A stretch of DNA of 64,000 nt from positions 434,001 to 498,000 of the forward strand of contig NC_018719.1 in the NCBI RefSeq assembly GCF_000303155.1. Direction: 5' to 3'. Below the pieces are notes generated by a model. That model made no database searches and had not been told where the DNA came from. It worked only from the letters and a program-made list of their open reading frames with translations. The position numbers and the translations under genes were made by a program. The stretch is from Candidatus Nitrososphaera gargensis Ga9.2. GTDB lineage: Archaea > Thermoproteota > Nitrososphaeria > Nitrososphaerales > Nitrososphaeraceae. Of this stretch, positions 1 to 9,091 are shown in pieces. Every line of letters begins with the position of its first letter. Position 1 is the stretch's first letter.

Positions 1-2
1 AT

Positions 3-161
3 GAATTCGTGGCCAATCCTTTTTCTATGAAGCAATCCGCGCTTGGCATAGCGCATCAGTCCCATCCCAACGGCCCTTGGAGAAAAGTAAAATCCTTTGG
101 AAACTAGGTAGTGCATCATAGTTGTAGAGGTAACTCCATTATATCCATGAATCACTTTCAT
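3..161 (-). CDS. Partial small protein, winged-helix-like, cut by window edge
   Basis: Reading from ATG at 161 toward base 3 gives 53 open codons running off the left edge. The peptide (MKVIHGYNGV..., then a stretch rich in K, R and aromatics ending RKRIGHEF) has helix-turn-helix character: a short helix with TTMMHYLVSKG, then RAVGMGLMRYAKRGLL. An in-frame TAG lies seven codons upstream, so the ATG is a plausible start. A TATA-like AT-rich stretch lies about 27 bases upstream, which would give a leaderless transcript. I infer a DNA-binding or regulatory protein. The family is not identified. Confidence 0.45.
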   Translation of the reverse strand, partial: MKVIHGYNGVTSTTMMHYLVSKGFYFSPRAVGMGLMRYAKRGLLHRKRIGHEF

Positions 162-182
162 AGATGGTTTTGAGTATTGCTA

Positions 183-193
183 ATTTTAAGGAG
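183..193 (-). promoter_or_regulatory. Putative TATA box for the left-edge gene
   Basis: On the minus strand this reads ccttaaaatt, about 27 nt upstream of the ATG at 161. That is the spacing expected for a leaderless archaeal promoter. Inferred from position and composition only. Confidence 0.3.
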
Positions 194-559
194 TTCTTGA
201 TGTTCTGCGGCATATATGTTTGGTAATGACTAAGTAACACATACGTGTTACTTTCAAAAATGACTAGTAGTAGAGCCGCAACATTGTTTCTGTCGATAGA
301 AACTGCCTGAGGGCTTTGTGTGTAAAAAGTAGCAATCTATAAAACCCTGCCTGAGCAAAGCCTTAAATATGATCTTCAGCAGGAGATCTTTTTAGTTCTA
401 TTTTCAAGGTTCATTTCGCCAAAACACTTTCTCGCATCTAAAATGTCCTTAAATTGATATTTTTGCGCATCATCCTAGACTAAAAACGCATCAGTATATT
501 GGTGGGGAAGATGCCGTGCCCAAAGGTTAATTAAACGTTGAAGGCGCCTGAACTTTACT
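194..559. other. Intergenic region upstream of S6e
   Basis: No convincing reading frame. AT-rich patches such as ccttaaatatg near 361 and ttaaattgatattt near 449 could be promoter elements for the ribosomal gene, but neither stands at an obviously decisive distance from its TTG start. No repeat or RNA gene was recognised. Confidence 0.4.
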
Positions 560-979
560 TTGGCCCAGTTCAAACTGGTCATCTCGGACACAAAAGGCAG
601 AACAATTTCGCAGGAGCTCAAGGACAGGGCTGCACAGCCACTGGTGGGCTCTAGGATAGGCAGCATCATTGATGCCTCGATAATTGGGGTGGCCGGTGGC
701 AAGCTCAAGATAACAGGTGGCAGCGACAAGTCCGGCACGCCCATGCGCGGCGACGTCCACGGTGGCGTCAAGAAATATGTCCTACTCTCGACCGGCGTCG
801 GCAACAGAAGCGAGGCAAGGATGAGAAAGCTGGTAAGGGGAAACATGGTCACAGAGGAGATCTACCAGCTGAACTGCATGCTGATTGAAGGCACTCTGCC
901 TCAAAAGCAGCAGGCTACTGAAGCTGCAGCAGCACCAGAGACAATAACAGCCGCCGAGTCGGCAAAGAAAAAGAAGTAG
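560..979 (+). CDS. rps6e: 30S ribosomal protein S6e
   Basis: 139 residues beginning at TTG. The start MAQFKLVISDTKGRT and the internal GSRIGSIIDASIIGVAGGKLKITGGSDKSGTPMRGDVHGG segment are characteristic of archaeal and eukaryotic S6e. The alanine/lysine-rich tail (AAAAPETITAAESAKKKK) is a plausible extension. S6e is a small-subunit structural protein. It lies 51 nt upstream of the aIF2-gamma gene on the same strand, a common archaeal translation-gene pairing, so the two are probably co-transcribed. The upstream region has no better in-frame ATG. Confidence 0.95.
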   Translation: MAQFKLVISDTKGRTISQELKDRAAQPLVGSRIGSIIDASIIGVAGGKLKITGGSDKSGTPMRGDVHGGVKKYVLLSTGVGNRSEARMRKLVRGNMVTEEIYQLNCMLIEGTLPQKQQATEAAAAPETITAAESAKKKK

Positions 980-1030
980 TGGCAGTTCCGTACCTTAATA
1001 TCCCTGAGAATTTTACGATAGTTACTACCA

Positions 1031-2293
1031 TTGCACTGGAAAGAGACTCTGCCGGATTGGTATATCAAGGAATATGGCTACCAGCCCTGCGTTAACATCG
1101 GCACTTCGGGCCACGTTGACCATGGCAAGACCACGCTTATAGAAGCCATCACAGGCGTCTGGACCAGCGCCCACAGCGAAGAGCTGCGCAGGGGTATCAC
1201 GATCAAGGTCGGGTATGCCGATGCGGCGTTTTACAAATGTCCCAAATGCCCGACCCCCGAAGCCTACGGCACACAGCCAAAATGCAACAACTGCGGCGGC
1301 AAGAGCGAGCTCCAGCGGGTGGTAAGTTTTGTTGATTCGCCTGGTCATGAAAGCCTAATGGCTAACATGCTCTCTGGCGCAGCGCTCATGGATGGCGCGA
1401 TACTTGTAGTAGCGGCAAACGAAAAGGTGCCGCAGCCGCAGACAAGGGAGCACTTACTTGCACTTTCTGTCCTTGGTATCCAGCAGATAGTGCTTGTTCA
1501 GAACAAGGCTGATCTTGCAGAGTACGACGAGGCTCTTGACAATTACAAACAGATTAAGGACTTTGTAAAGGGAAGCGTTGCAGAAAAAGCTCCAATTATC
1601 CCAGTATCGGCCCAGCACAAACTCAACATCGACGCACTTATTGAGGCTATTGAAAACAACATCAAGACGCCGGCGAGAACCAAGAATGTCGAGCCAATAA
1701 TGCATGTCCTGCGCTCATTTGATGTGAACAAGCCCGGCACGTCTATCAAACAAGTCAAGGGCGGCATCATTGGGGGTGCGCTAGTGCAGGGCGAGTTCAA
1801 CGTTGGCGACGAAATTGAGGTCCGCCCCGGGCTCTTGGACGAAAAGAAAGGTAAGTACGAGCCCATAACCTCCCAAATTTCAACACTTGGTACCGGAGCC
1901 GGCTTGGTCGACGCAGTCAAGCCCGGTGGTCTTGTGGCTATAGGCACGAAACTAGATCCTACGTTTACAAAGAGCGACTCGCTCATAGGCTCGCTGGTAG
2001 GCAAGCCTGGCATGCTTCCAAAAGCCGTTGAAGACATCACAGTGGAGACACACCTATTTGATACAGCCGTTGGCACTGCCGAGATGGTCAAGGTAGAGCC
2101 GATCAAGGTAAGAGAGCCTATCAGGCTCAACATCGGCACGGCCGCGAGTGTCGGCACAGTGACAAATGTGCGGGACAGCAAGATTGAAGTAAAGCTGAAA
2201 AAGCCGGTATGCCTGATGCCAAAGAGCAGGGTCGCCCTCAGCAGGAGGATAGCCGAGAGGTGGCGCCTCATTGGGTCAGGGATAGCCGTGTAA
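1031..2293 (+). CDS. eif2g: Translation initiation factor aIF2 subunit gamma
   Basis: 420 residues, TTG start. This GTPase subunit of the heterotrimeric factor delivers initiator Met-tRNA to the small ribosomal subunit. Visible motifs are the P-loop GHVDHGKT (residues 27-34), a zinc knuckle with C70, C73, C85 and C88, the G3 motif VDSPGH, and the G4 motif NKADL. EF-Tu-like domains II and III follow. Length matches the archaeal family (about 410-420). It sits between S6e and a PIN protein, with only 7 nt to the next start, as in many archaea. Confidence 0.96.
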   Translation: MHWKETLPDWYIKEYGYQPCVNIGTSGHVDHGKTTLIEAITGVWTSAHSEELRRGITIKVGYADAAFYKCPKCPTPEAYGTQPKCNNCGGKSELQRVVSFVDSPGHESLMANMLSGAALMDGAILVVAANEKVPQPQTREHLLALSVLGIQQIVLVQNKADLAEYDEALDNYKQIKDFVKGSVAEKAPIIPVSAQHKLNIDALIEAIENNIKTPARTKNVEPIMHVLRSFDVNKPGTSIKQVKGGIIGGALVQGEFNVGDEIEVRPGLLDEKKGKYEPITSQISTLGTGAGLVDAVKPGGLVAIGTKLDPTFTKSDSLIGSLVGKPGMLPKAVEDITVETHLFDTAVGTAEMVKVEPIKVREPIRLNIGTAASVGTVTNVRDSKIEVKLKKPVCLMPKSRVALSRRIAERWRLIGSGIAV

Positions 2294-2300
2294 TAATATT

Positions 2301-2705
2301 ATGGACATCCTCTGCGATACTAGCTTTTTGATGGTCCTTGTCTCAAAGCCTATCAAGCAGGTTGATAAAATAGAGTCGCAGCTTGGTCGGCTTGACTTCC
2401 TTGTGCCGGACATTGTAAAAGACGAGCTTGAGCGCCTTGTTGAAAAGGCCGGCCCAAAGAGGTCCACGCTTGCCAAGACAGCGCTCGAGCTTGCCCAGGC
2501 GAAATTCAAGATGGTGAAAGTAGCAAAGGCACAACACGTCGATGATTCGATAATTGATTACGCCATCAAGCACAAGTGCGCTGTTGCAACTATTGATACT
2601 AACCTTCGCCGCAGGCTCATTGCAAGTGATGTATTGGTGCTCACGCTCAGCAAGGATAGGCTGATCGTCGCAAACCCAAAGCCAAAGCAAAAGAATCAGA
2701 TTTAG
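2301..2705 (+). CDS. PIN-domain protein (Fcf1-like putative ribonuclease)
   Basis: 134 residues, ATG start 7 nt after aIF2-gamma, so translationally coupled. The N-terminus MDILCDTSFLM provides the first conserved PIN aspartate (D6). Further acidic residues occur in KDELERL, HVDDSIIDYA and TIDTNLRRRL, the expected quartet of a PIN nuclease fold. Archaeal homologues next to aIF2-gamma resemble the rRNA-processing factor Fcf1/Utp24. An RNA endonuclease role in rRNA maturation is therefore likely but inferred. A tnpB relic on the opposite strand begins at its stop codon. Confidence 0.85.
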   Translation: MDILCDTSFLMVLVSKPIKQVDKIESQLGRLDFLVPDIVKDELERLVEKAGPKRSTLAKTALELAQAKFKMVKVAKAQHVDDSIIDYAIKHKCAVATIDTNLRRRLIASDVLVLTLSKDRLIVANPKPKQKNQI

Positions 2706-3265
2706 GTGAACTTGCTATCTGTTCAATAGCTTCTTCCTGCTTCAACGACTCCTTTGGAATCTCTACAGGCGTAACTTCCCGCAGTCTCTGCGGTAGCAGT
2801 AAAAGCAAACCTTTTCTTAATATATTCAGACTTGCATTGTAATCCCCGTCGATTACTATATCACACCTATCGCATCTGTGGATGCGAACAGCTAAAGATT
2901 TCGGTATCTTATTACTACACTTTGAACAGTCAATTGACGTATGGGCCGGCTCAACCTCTATCACGATCTTTGACTTGTAATTTAACAATCCTTTGAATAG
3001 CCGCCAGCCAGAATCTAAAACATGGCATGCGAGATGACGATTCTTTACCATATTTAGGATTCACAGTCGTTCTAGGAAGATTATGTCATATCTTTCTAAG
3101 ATGCTTTATGCTGGAAATCTAATAATCGTTTATTCCTTATGTGCTCATGTAACATCTGCAATCTGGTCTTGGCTTTTTCCAGTTCTGGCTATCTTTCTTT
3201 CTACGGGATAGTGTACGGATACCTCTTCCCAACGGCTTAAGCATCCTGTTTAGATAGAGAGAGAA
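2647..3265 (-). pseudogene. Decayed tnpB (IS200/IS605-type RNA-guided nuclease family), C-terminal half
   Basis: The minus strand encodes TnpB C-terminal signatures: HTSIDCSKCSNKIPK, then HRCDRCDIVIDGDYNASLNIL, i.e. the CxxC...CxxC zinc finger and the last RuvC aspartate. Upstream, broken frames continue the match: YDIIFLERL, then a TGA stop, then ILNMVKNRHLA. Still further up are LNRMLKPLGRGIRTLSRRKK and a segment resembling ELEKAKTRLQ. The same blocks occur in the relic at 27.8-28.6 kb. The N-terminal half was not found. The open frame runs 59 bases into the antisense of the PIN gene, so its last 20 or so residues are not genuine TnpB sequence. Confidence 0.8.
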
Positions 3266-3977
3266 TTCGCTATGGAATGGCTGTCTGAATCTTGGCAGAA
3301 TTTAATCATTCCAGCATCAATTCTCACTAATTTTCTTGGATCAATAAATCTAAAAGGTTTCACAACTTTGCAACAGATAATTGCATACCACTTCTTACCC
3401 TTTTTGTTATGATAGTTGTCTGTTTGATGTTGTAGATTTGTAGATGTATCCTGATCTCTATGTAAAACCTATCTTTGACAGCCATAACAGATCCGTATTA
3501 CCATGTCTCTCAATCTTGAATCCGGATTGGTTATATACGTGAAGGAGTTGAAGTTTTCAAGATCATAAAAATTGAGTCCACTTACTCTGTATCCTTTCTT
3601 TTTCATTTGCTCCAATATCTTTTTACATACTGCTAATCTGGTAGAGATCACATCTGAAGCATTTTGCTATGATAATTTTTCAGCCAAGGTTCTTGTTCCT
3701 TTAGTTCAGTAAGCATATGTAGTTCATATCATTGCGTGATAGAATTCTGTTGCCTGTAAGTTTGACAAAACGGTTATAGACCCACCTGCATATGCGTCTA
3801 ATGCACTCATGAGCTTGGCTGCTTGCTGATTAGTTGGATGAAGTCTGAACTTACAATTGCGAAGCATATATCTTTTAACATGGAGGCTATTTTTACAAAA
3901 AATCGCGGTAGTATGTAATGGCAGAAGCTACTTAGGGAGAGGGGGTGTCAATCTATAAATTTTTGTAGTTTAAAATA
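3266..3977. other. Low-information region between tnpB relic and hydrolase
   Basis: No gene is supported. A 60-codon minus-strand frame at 3469-3651 has no recognisable motif and atypical composition. Some AT-rich text may be further tnpB debris, but I could not align it. The left end of the element and its hairpin were not located. Confidence 0.4.
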
Positions 3978-4643
3978 ATGTGTATGCTAGACTTTAACGG
4001 AGTCAGCTTTCACTGGCTTGGCCATGACGGCTTTAAAATAATAGCCGGTGGCAAGACCATCTATACCGACCCATATCAGCTTTCAAGAGCGCAGCACAGT
4101 AAAAACGATGCCGATATTGTGTTCATTTCGCACAACCACTTTGACCACCTCAGTATGGATGACCTCAAGCACGTGATTGGCAAAAAGACCACTGTCGTGG
4201 CTGCCAAAGAATGCATTGAGCAGCTAAAGGCTGCCGGCGCCGCAGAAATAAAGGGAGTCGCGCCGGGCGATAGACTGACTGTTCAGGACTTGCCCGTAGA
4301 GGTCATTGCAGCATATAATACCAACAAAAAGTTCCATCCAAAGGAAGACGGCAAGGTGGGGTTTGTATTTACTGTAGGCGGTAACATGCGCATATATCAC
4401 ACGGGCGACACAGACGACATTCCTGAAATGAGCGCGACCAAACCGGACGTAGCGCTGGTGCCTGTATCGGGGACGTACGTCATGACTGCAGAAGAAGCGG
4501 CCAGGGCAGTGAACGAAAAGATCAAGCCAAAGAAACTGGCGATCCCGATGCATTATGGGTCAATAGTCGGTAGCGATCAGGACGCGACAAAGTTTAAACA
4601 ACTTGTTACTGCATGCCCTGTCCGGATCCTTAACCGCGAGTAA
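3978..4643 (+). CDS. Metallo-beta-lactamase-fold hydrolase (UlaG/COG2220-like)
   Basis: 221 residues. Motifs of the beta-lactamase-fold hydrolases are present in order: SHNHFDHLS (HxHxDH zinc motif), a HTGDTDD segment giving the bridging aspartate, and a final PMHYGS histidine. The compact form with FHWLGHDGFKI at the start resembles COG2220 proteins (UlaG or YtoP-like, often annotated as metal-dependent hydrolases). The physiological substrate is unknown. ATG at 3978 is used; the second ATG two codons later is equally possible. The gene is isolated, with noncoding DNA on both sides. Confidence 0.85.
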   Translation: MCMLDFNGVSFHWLGHDGFKIIAGGKTIYTDPYQLSRAQHSKNDADIVFISHNHFDHLSMDDLKHVIGKKTTVVAAKECIEQLKAAGAAEIKGVAPGDRLTVQDLPVEVIAAYNTNKKFHPKEDGKVGFVFTVGGNMRIYHTGDTDDIPEMSATKPDVALVPVSGTYVMTAEEAARAVNEKIKPKKLAIPMHYGSIVGSDQDATKFKQLVTACPVRILNRE

Positions 4644-4869
4644 GCCAGCTAGGGACGACAAAGAAATGACTTTTTGCGTTACTGTGAAGTTCTTCACTAT
4701 TTCATGAGCCTCTCAAAAGTCGGTTGCCGCAGTTTTTCTTTGAATGACTGGCAGCACAGGCGATGCAATCATGCAACTAAAATATTAACAATATTTTCTG
4801 GCAGAAGCTATAATGATGCAGGATTACAATACCTATAATCAAATATACATAAGGTTCGCTCTCTGTTTT

Positions 4870-5106
4870 TCAGATTATCTTTAGCAACCTGGCACATGAA
4901 ATGCAATAGTGAATACGATACTGGCAGCCGAATGTCTTGCTTACTATCTTTTTCCCAATGATCAATGGCTCTTTGCACTGGTAGCACCTGATGATCTTCG
5001 CCTGATCAGGAAAGAGAGCCCGCTTACCATCTGTGAGTTTTTTCGCTGTCTTTTGCAGGATGAGGTTGTATGATCTCTTTGTAAGTGTGTAAATTGTCGC
5101 AGACAT
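4870..5106 (-). CDS. Small putative zinc-binding protein
   Basis: 78 residues. The C-terminal half holds RCYQCKEP, then CQYRIHYCISCARLL, i.e. paired CxxC motifs consistent with a single zinc ribbon. The N-terminal half is basic (LTKRSYNLILQKTAKKLTDGKRALF). No family is recognised. It is flanked by noncoding DNA, so operon context gives no clue. The paired cysteines argue for a real protein. Confidence 0.45.
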   Translation of the reverse strand: MSATIYTLTKRSYNLILQKTAKKLTDGKRALFPDQAKIIRCYQCKEPLIIGKKIVSKTFGCQYRIHYCISCARLLKII

Positions 5107-5359
5107 TATTTCGCTGTCATAACTTCTTTTCAGTACAAAAATCTTGCGACAATCTGCGCAGTGATAATAGAACTCCTAATCATCGCTCTCATAGTCATAC
5201 AGCTGCTGACAGTGTGGTTATTTTGAATAACTAGATTGAACACTTATTTGCGCCTCATTGGATATGCTATGCTCGCAATGATCGCCTGAACCGCCTTGCC
5301 CATATTGTGAGCCTTGGCTACTATTTAGTTGATCTCGGCATTTGCACGTAATTGATCCA

Positions 5360-5662
5360 TCATGATGTCTTGGTCGAAATAGCATTGGGCAAAATGTATA
5401 ACTCTGAAGCGGTAAAGATGTTGACATACATAACCACCCCAAGCCAAGAAAGAACTATACCAAGTAGCACAAGTATGCTGGCATACATTGAGGTGATTGT
5501 CGTCTTTTGACAGGAACAGCTATCATAGCTTCTTCCTGCCATCTGAGACATGGCTTCTGACATATCAGAAATGGAACGCCTGTACAAGGCAGAATCCGAC
5601 CCGGGGTAAAGGAAAGGCTGGCTACTGCTCTGGTACTGAAGGTAGAAGAAGGAGACCTCCAA
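5360..5662 (-). CDS. Possible small membrane protein
   Basis: 100 residues. The middle has one strongly hydrophobic span (SMYASILVLLGIVLSWLGVV) preceded by a short Ser/Met-rich and Cys-containing stretch (MAGRSYDSCSCQK). The frame lies in a degenerate region and closes at TGA, just before a further run of plausible codons, so it may be a truncated gene. No homology is recognised. Confidence 0.25.
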   Translation of the reverse strand: MEVSFFYLQYQSSSQPFLYPGSDSALYRRSISDMSEAMSQMAGRSYDSCSCQKTTITSMYASILVLLGIVLSWLGVVMYVNIFTASELYILPNAISTKTS

Positions 5663-5765
5663 AAAAGTCTAAGCAAATCCTAGACCGCCCGCCGGCGGGT
5701 TCACGGCAGAGTATCTGAAGATGATATGGATCGTTCTTAACTTTTGACGTGCGCGCAGAAGGTGG

Positions 5766-6284
5766 ATGTATATACAGAAATGCAAGGCTGGTTGTCAGGG
5801 TGAAGGGCTTCTACACGCGCTCATGCCTCTGTTTGGAGCCATCAGATTGGACGGAAGACACAACAACTATTCAGGCAGTATATATGACTGGTTCGATGAA
5901 GAAGATACTTTTCTGGACTATCTCTCAAGCAGATACACACAGGACGTTTCCAAGGTGCTACCTCTTTCTGGACAAGGCACGACAGCATCACAAATCAGAG
6001 GAAGTAAAAGAGATATTTCCATGATCACAAAGACATCCCGATACCGTACCACCAGTCTGGATGCCAACAGCGTCGCCAGAGTTCAGGTACTGGAAACATA
6101 TGCTGGCCGCAGCTGTCAAAGGACAAGCCTGCTTGTCATGACAACGTGTGTGTACTATTATCCATCATTTGGTGATTTGAAGAAGAAGAGGAGTAGGAGG
6201 ATACTGCGGCATTGCTTTCGGACAAGGCGCTTCTATCTTGATATGAGGAAATATCTGACTGAAGGAGTGTCCCCGCTTAATTAA
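5766..6284 (+). pseudogene. Decayed gene, possibly integrase/recombinase N-terminal region
   Basis: One frame reads YDWFDEEDTFLDYLSSRYTQD. The adjacent frame then continues CYLFLDKARQHHKSEEVKEIF before a third frame takes over, so at least two frameshifts are needed. The Y..FLDYLSSRYTQD...YLFLDKARQH pattern resembles the SAM-like core-binding domain of archaeal tyrosine recombinases. I do not see the catalytic R...HxxR...Y set, so this is a weak inference. It could equally be another decayed accessory gene. Confidence 0.25.
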
Positions 6285-6400
6285 TTATACGACTAGGTAT
6301 TGGTATTTGTCTTGGTCATCTAATTCTCCTTAACTCTTAGTATAATTGGGTTTATAGAACCAAGTATACTTTATAATAAAGTGACAAATAGTAGCAATGA

Positions 6401-6673
6401 ATGGCACCCGGTTGTCATCAACTATGCTCTCAATACAAGGCTTCAAAGAAATACAAGGACAACAAGAGTACTGGACATACCTATAGACAGAATCTGGGTA
6501 AGTACTTTGAATGGATCCGATGGTGCAGCATTTGCCAGACGTATGTGCAGTGGCAGGGATTGAGGTGTCCTTGTTGTAACATGAAGTTAAGAAGCAAACC
6601 CACAAAGGAATATCGACAACGCTTTAATGAGCTTCTGGAAGAAACAGGTAGGCCTCTTTTTATTCAAAGCTAA
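6401..6673 (+). CDS. Small zinc-ribbon protein
   Basis: 90 residues with RWCSICQTYVQWQGLRCPCCN, i.e. CxxC-(10)-CPxC, followed by a basic tail MKLRSKPTKEYRQR. This layout is typical of short zinc-ribbon proteins found in many copies in Nitrososphaera-type genomes. The function is unknown; nucleic-acid binding is a guess from charge. The N-terminal start is uncertain, and the next in-frame initiators lie near the zinc ribbon. Confidence 0.55.
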   Translation: MAPGCHQLCSQYKASKKYKDNKSTGHTYRQNLGKYFEWIRWCSICQTYVQWQGLRCPCCNMKLRSKPTKEYRQRFNELLEETGRPLFIQS

Positions 6674-6909
6674 GGTGGGAATTTGCTATTATGGATCATT
6701 GTTCAATGATTAACAGTCTATGAACGATTGATAACCAGCATAGGCTGTGAGTTTCCTAGTCGTTTATTCTTTTTGTCTGAGTGGTCAAAGCGTGTTTTAT
6801 AACCATTCAATCAACTTTGACTTTTCGCATAATATCTCCTCAGTTAGGGAATTTTTCGCATAGTATAATACAATTCAAATTATATTATAGTATTATACGT
6901 AAGATAGTT

Positions 6910-8154
6910 ATGCTAAAAGTCCTTATGAAATCAGATTTGGATAGCATTTCAAGAGTTTTAACCCTTAGATACGATCCTCTTGAGAAACCAGTAAGAAAAC
7001 CTCTAATCTCTTCAGATTTTACACCTTACAGTTCATATGGAGAGGATGTTGAAGCCAGTATCTTAGACTTAATCAAAAAAGAACTTTTGAACAAGTACGA
7101 TGAGCTCAAGTTGAAGAATGTGTCTCTAGCGCTGAGCGCAGGTGTAGACTCTAGGTTAACCCTTGCAATGATAAGAACTGTTTTGCCAGATGTCAAAATC
7201 GATTGCATAAGTGTTGGTTTTGGCGATAAAGAAGATGAGGTTTCACAGGCAAAAGAAATCTCTAGAGTTTACGATTGCAACTTTCATAATATAATCTTAG
7301 ATGAGGTTTTGTCAGACTTGCCAAAATTGATAGCGATAGTGAAGAAGCCTAAATGGAACCTCTACCAGTTTTACCCACTTGAGCATGGCAAAAAGTATTC
7401 AAATGTCTTTTATACGGGAGATGGCGGCGACGAATTATTTGGGGGATATACATTTCGTTATCACAAATTTCTTTCATTATTGCCAAGAGATAAAGGATGG
7501 AAGACAAAGGTCAAGCTATACTTGTCATGTCACGAACGCGACTGGGTCCCGGATCAAAACAAGATGTTTGGGTCGGCAGTCAAGTTTTCATGGGAAAAGA
7601 TCTATGAATTGTTTAGGCCTTATTTTAGTAATGATCTTGAACCTTTGAATCAAATTTTTTTTGCTGATTTCAACGGAAAATTGCTTTACGATTGGTTGCC
7701 AGCGAATTTCGCATTTGCAGATTTCCTAAAAATTAGGATTGAATCGATATTTCTGACAAGCACTATGATCGATTTTGCTACGCATATTCCACCAGATAAA
7801 AAGTATGATCTAAGAACGAGAATTGGGAAGCTACCGTTACGTTCGATTTTGATTAAACATAAGGGCAATGAAAAAATGATGGAGCCTGTAAAAAAAGGGT
7901 TTTCTATAGACTTGATTTCTCTATGGAACAGACATGCAAAAGAAATAGTATCAGCATATGTAAATGCGGAAAGTGAAGTAGTTAGAAATAAAATTATTGA
8001 TAAAGATTGGATAACAATATCAACCCGAAAACTCGAGGAGAAGAACTCTGACCTAAGACATCGTTACATCAATAAAATGCTGTCTATCCTAGCTTTAGAA
8101 ATTTGGTATCGCCTATTTATCAGCAAGAGCCTAAATTCAAGACAAAAATTATGA
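6910..8154 (+). CDS. Asparagine-synthase-like ATP-pyrophosphatase (no glutaminase domain)
   Basis: 414 residues from ATG at 6910. It carries the PP-loop SLALSAGVDSR of the asparagine synthetase C-terminal domain and the FYTGDGGDELFGGY signature that lines the AMP/aspartyl site. The usual N-terminal class II glutaminase domain is absent, so it needs ammonia or another amine donor. Such proteins often occur in surface-polysaccharide clusters as sugar or peptide amidation enzymes. It opens the glycan cluster here, which supports amidation of a glycan acid as the likeliest inferred role. Longer starts back to 6781 lie in AT-rich noncoding-looking DNA. Confidence 0.8.
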   Translation: MLKVLMKSDLDSISRVLTLRYDPLEKPVRKPLISSDFTPYSSYGEDVEASILDLIKKELLNKYDELKLKNVSLALSAGVDSRLTLAMIRTVLPDVKIDCISVGFGDKEDEVSQAKEISRVYDCNFHNIILDEVLSDLPKLIAIVKKPKWNLYQFYPLEHGKKYSNVFYTGDGGDELFGGYTFRYHKFLSLLPRDKGWKTKVKLYLSCHERDWVPDQNKMFGSAVKFSWEKIYELFRPYFSNDLEPLNQIFFADFNGKLLYDWLPANFAFADFLKIRIESIFLTSTMIDFATHIPPDKKYDLRTRIGKLPLRSILIKHKGNEKMMEPVKKGFSIDLISLWNRHAKEIVSAYVNAESEVVRNKIIDKDWITISTRKLEEKNSDLRHRYINKMLSILALEIWYRLFISKSLNSRQKL

Positions 8155-8220
8155 CCCCTTTGCGATTGCGTCGTACTAGATGGCATAGACCTATATTATT
8201 GAATTTGATTATAAACGACA

Positions 8221-9081
8221 TTGAGCTACAAAAGTCCTAGATATTGGGCGCTTGTAACAGTAAAAAATGGCGAAATGACAATTGTAGAATCACTTGAATC
8301 AATCATGAGACAAAGTGTTGAACCGTCCCTTGTTTGCGTAGTAAATGATGGTTCAACAGACTCGACATCCAACCTCTTATTCAAATTAAAGGATAGCTAC
8401 CAAAATATCCACATAATCACTTTGGAGGACAAAGGTTATGACAGTAGAAGAATTGTCCATAACTGGAATATCGCATGCGATTACGTAAAGAAATCTGGCA
8501 AAGAATATGATTATTTATTGATATCTAGTGACGACGTAGTGCTTCCCAAAGAATATGTGGAGAGATTGATACAAGAGATGTCAATAGATCCAAAACTTGC
8601 CGTGGTCTCTGGCAACAGAGGCTTGGCACAATCCGATTTCATTTCTCTACCGGAAGGTGCTGGGAGACTAATCAGGGTCTCATTCTTTAGCCAGATAGGA
8701 TACAGACACCCTCCCTATTACGGGTATGAGCCTTGGATACTGTACAAAGCACTTCAGATGGGGTACCGTATAAGAAAATTAGCCGATCTTAAGTATGAGC
8801 ACAAAAGAACATTTGGTGTAGGTCATCAATTTATTGAATATGGACCAGCCATGAGATGCTTAGGATATCACCCCATTTTTGTTCTTGCGCGTGTAGTGAG
8901 GAATATTCTGACTAACAAAACAGGAATATCCAAGAGCGCAAGCCTACGCATGTTATTTGACTACTTGTTTGAAGGAAAATGGAAAGATGACCCTTATTTC
9001 CAGTATTTCGACCCCGAGCTTAGAGAGTTCATCAGAAACCTGCAAAAGCAGAGATTATTTAGAAAATTGACAATGATATAG
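8221..9081 (+). CDS. Family 2 glycosyltransferase
   Basis: 286 residues, TTG start. The N-terminal GT-A fold is visible: ALVTVKNGEMTIVESLESIMRQSVEPSLVCVVNDGSTDST (nucleotide-binding DGSxD), then YDYLLISSDDVVLPKEYV with the metal-binding acidic pair. It transfers a sugar from a nucleotide- or lipid-linked donor during glycan assembly on the cytoplasmic face. No membrane spans are seen. It stands between the amidotransferase and the convergent formyltransferase operon. Confidence 0.88.
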   Translation: MSYKSPRYWALVTVKNGEMTIVESLESIMRQSVEPSLVCVVNDGSTDSTSNLLFKLKDSYQNIHIITLEDKGYDSRRIVHNWNIACDYVKKSGKEYDYLLISSDDVVLPKEYVERLIQEMSIDPKLAVVSGNRGLAQSDFISLPEGAGRLIRVSFFSQIGYRHPPYYGYEPWILYKALQMGYRIRKLADLKYEHKRTFGVGHQFIEYGPAMRCLGYHPIFVLARVVRNILTNKTGISKSASLRMLFDYLFEGKWKDDPYFQYFDPELREFIRNLQKQRLFRKLTMI

Positions 9082-9091
9082 CGGTCATAGG

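Larger units (their letters stand above)
5107..6400. other. Degenerate region, mostly broken reading frames
   Basis: About 1.3 kb with no intact recognisable gene. Overlapping short frames on both strands trade off at frame boundaries, typical of decayed coding DNA. Separate low-confidence entries describe a membrane-protein-like frame at 5360-5662 and an integrase-like relic at 5766-6284. Confidence 0.5.

Noticed and set aside
1543-2271. Long antisense frame within the aIF2-gamma gene
   Set aside because: Ser/Thr/Leu-rich mirror of a well-conserved GTPase; no own motifs or start signals.
3469-3651. 60-codon minus-strand frame in the gap after the tnpB relic
   Set aside because: No motif, no context, short length; likely chance.
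6781-6909. Upstream extension of the asparagine-synthase-like gene
   Set aside because: The 43 extra codons are AT-rich and uncharged in a way unlike the rest; ATG at 6910 begins a well-behaved domain.
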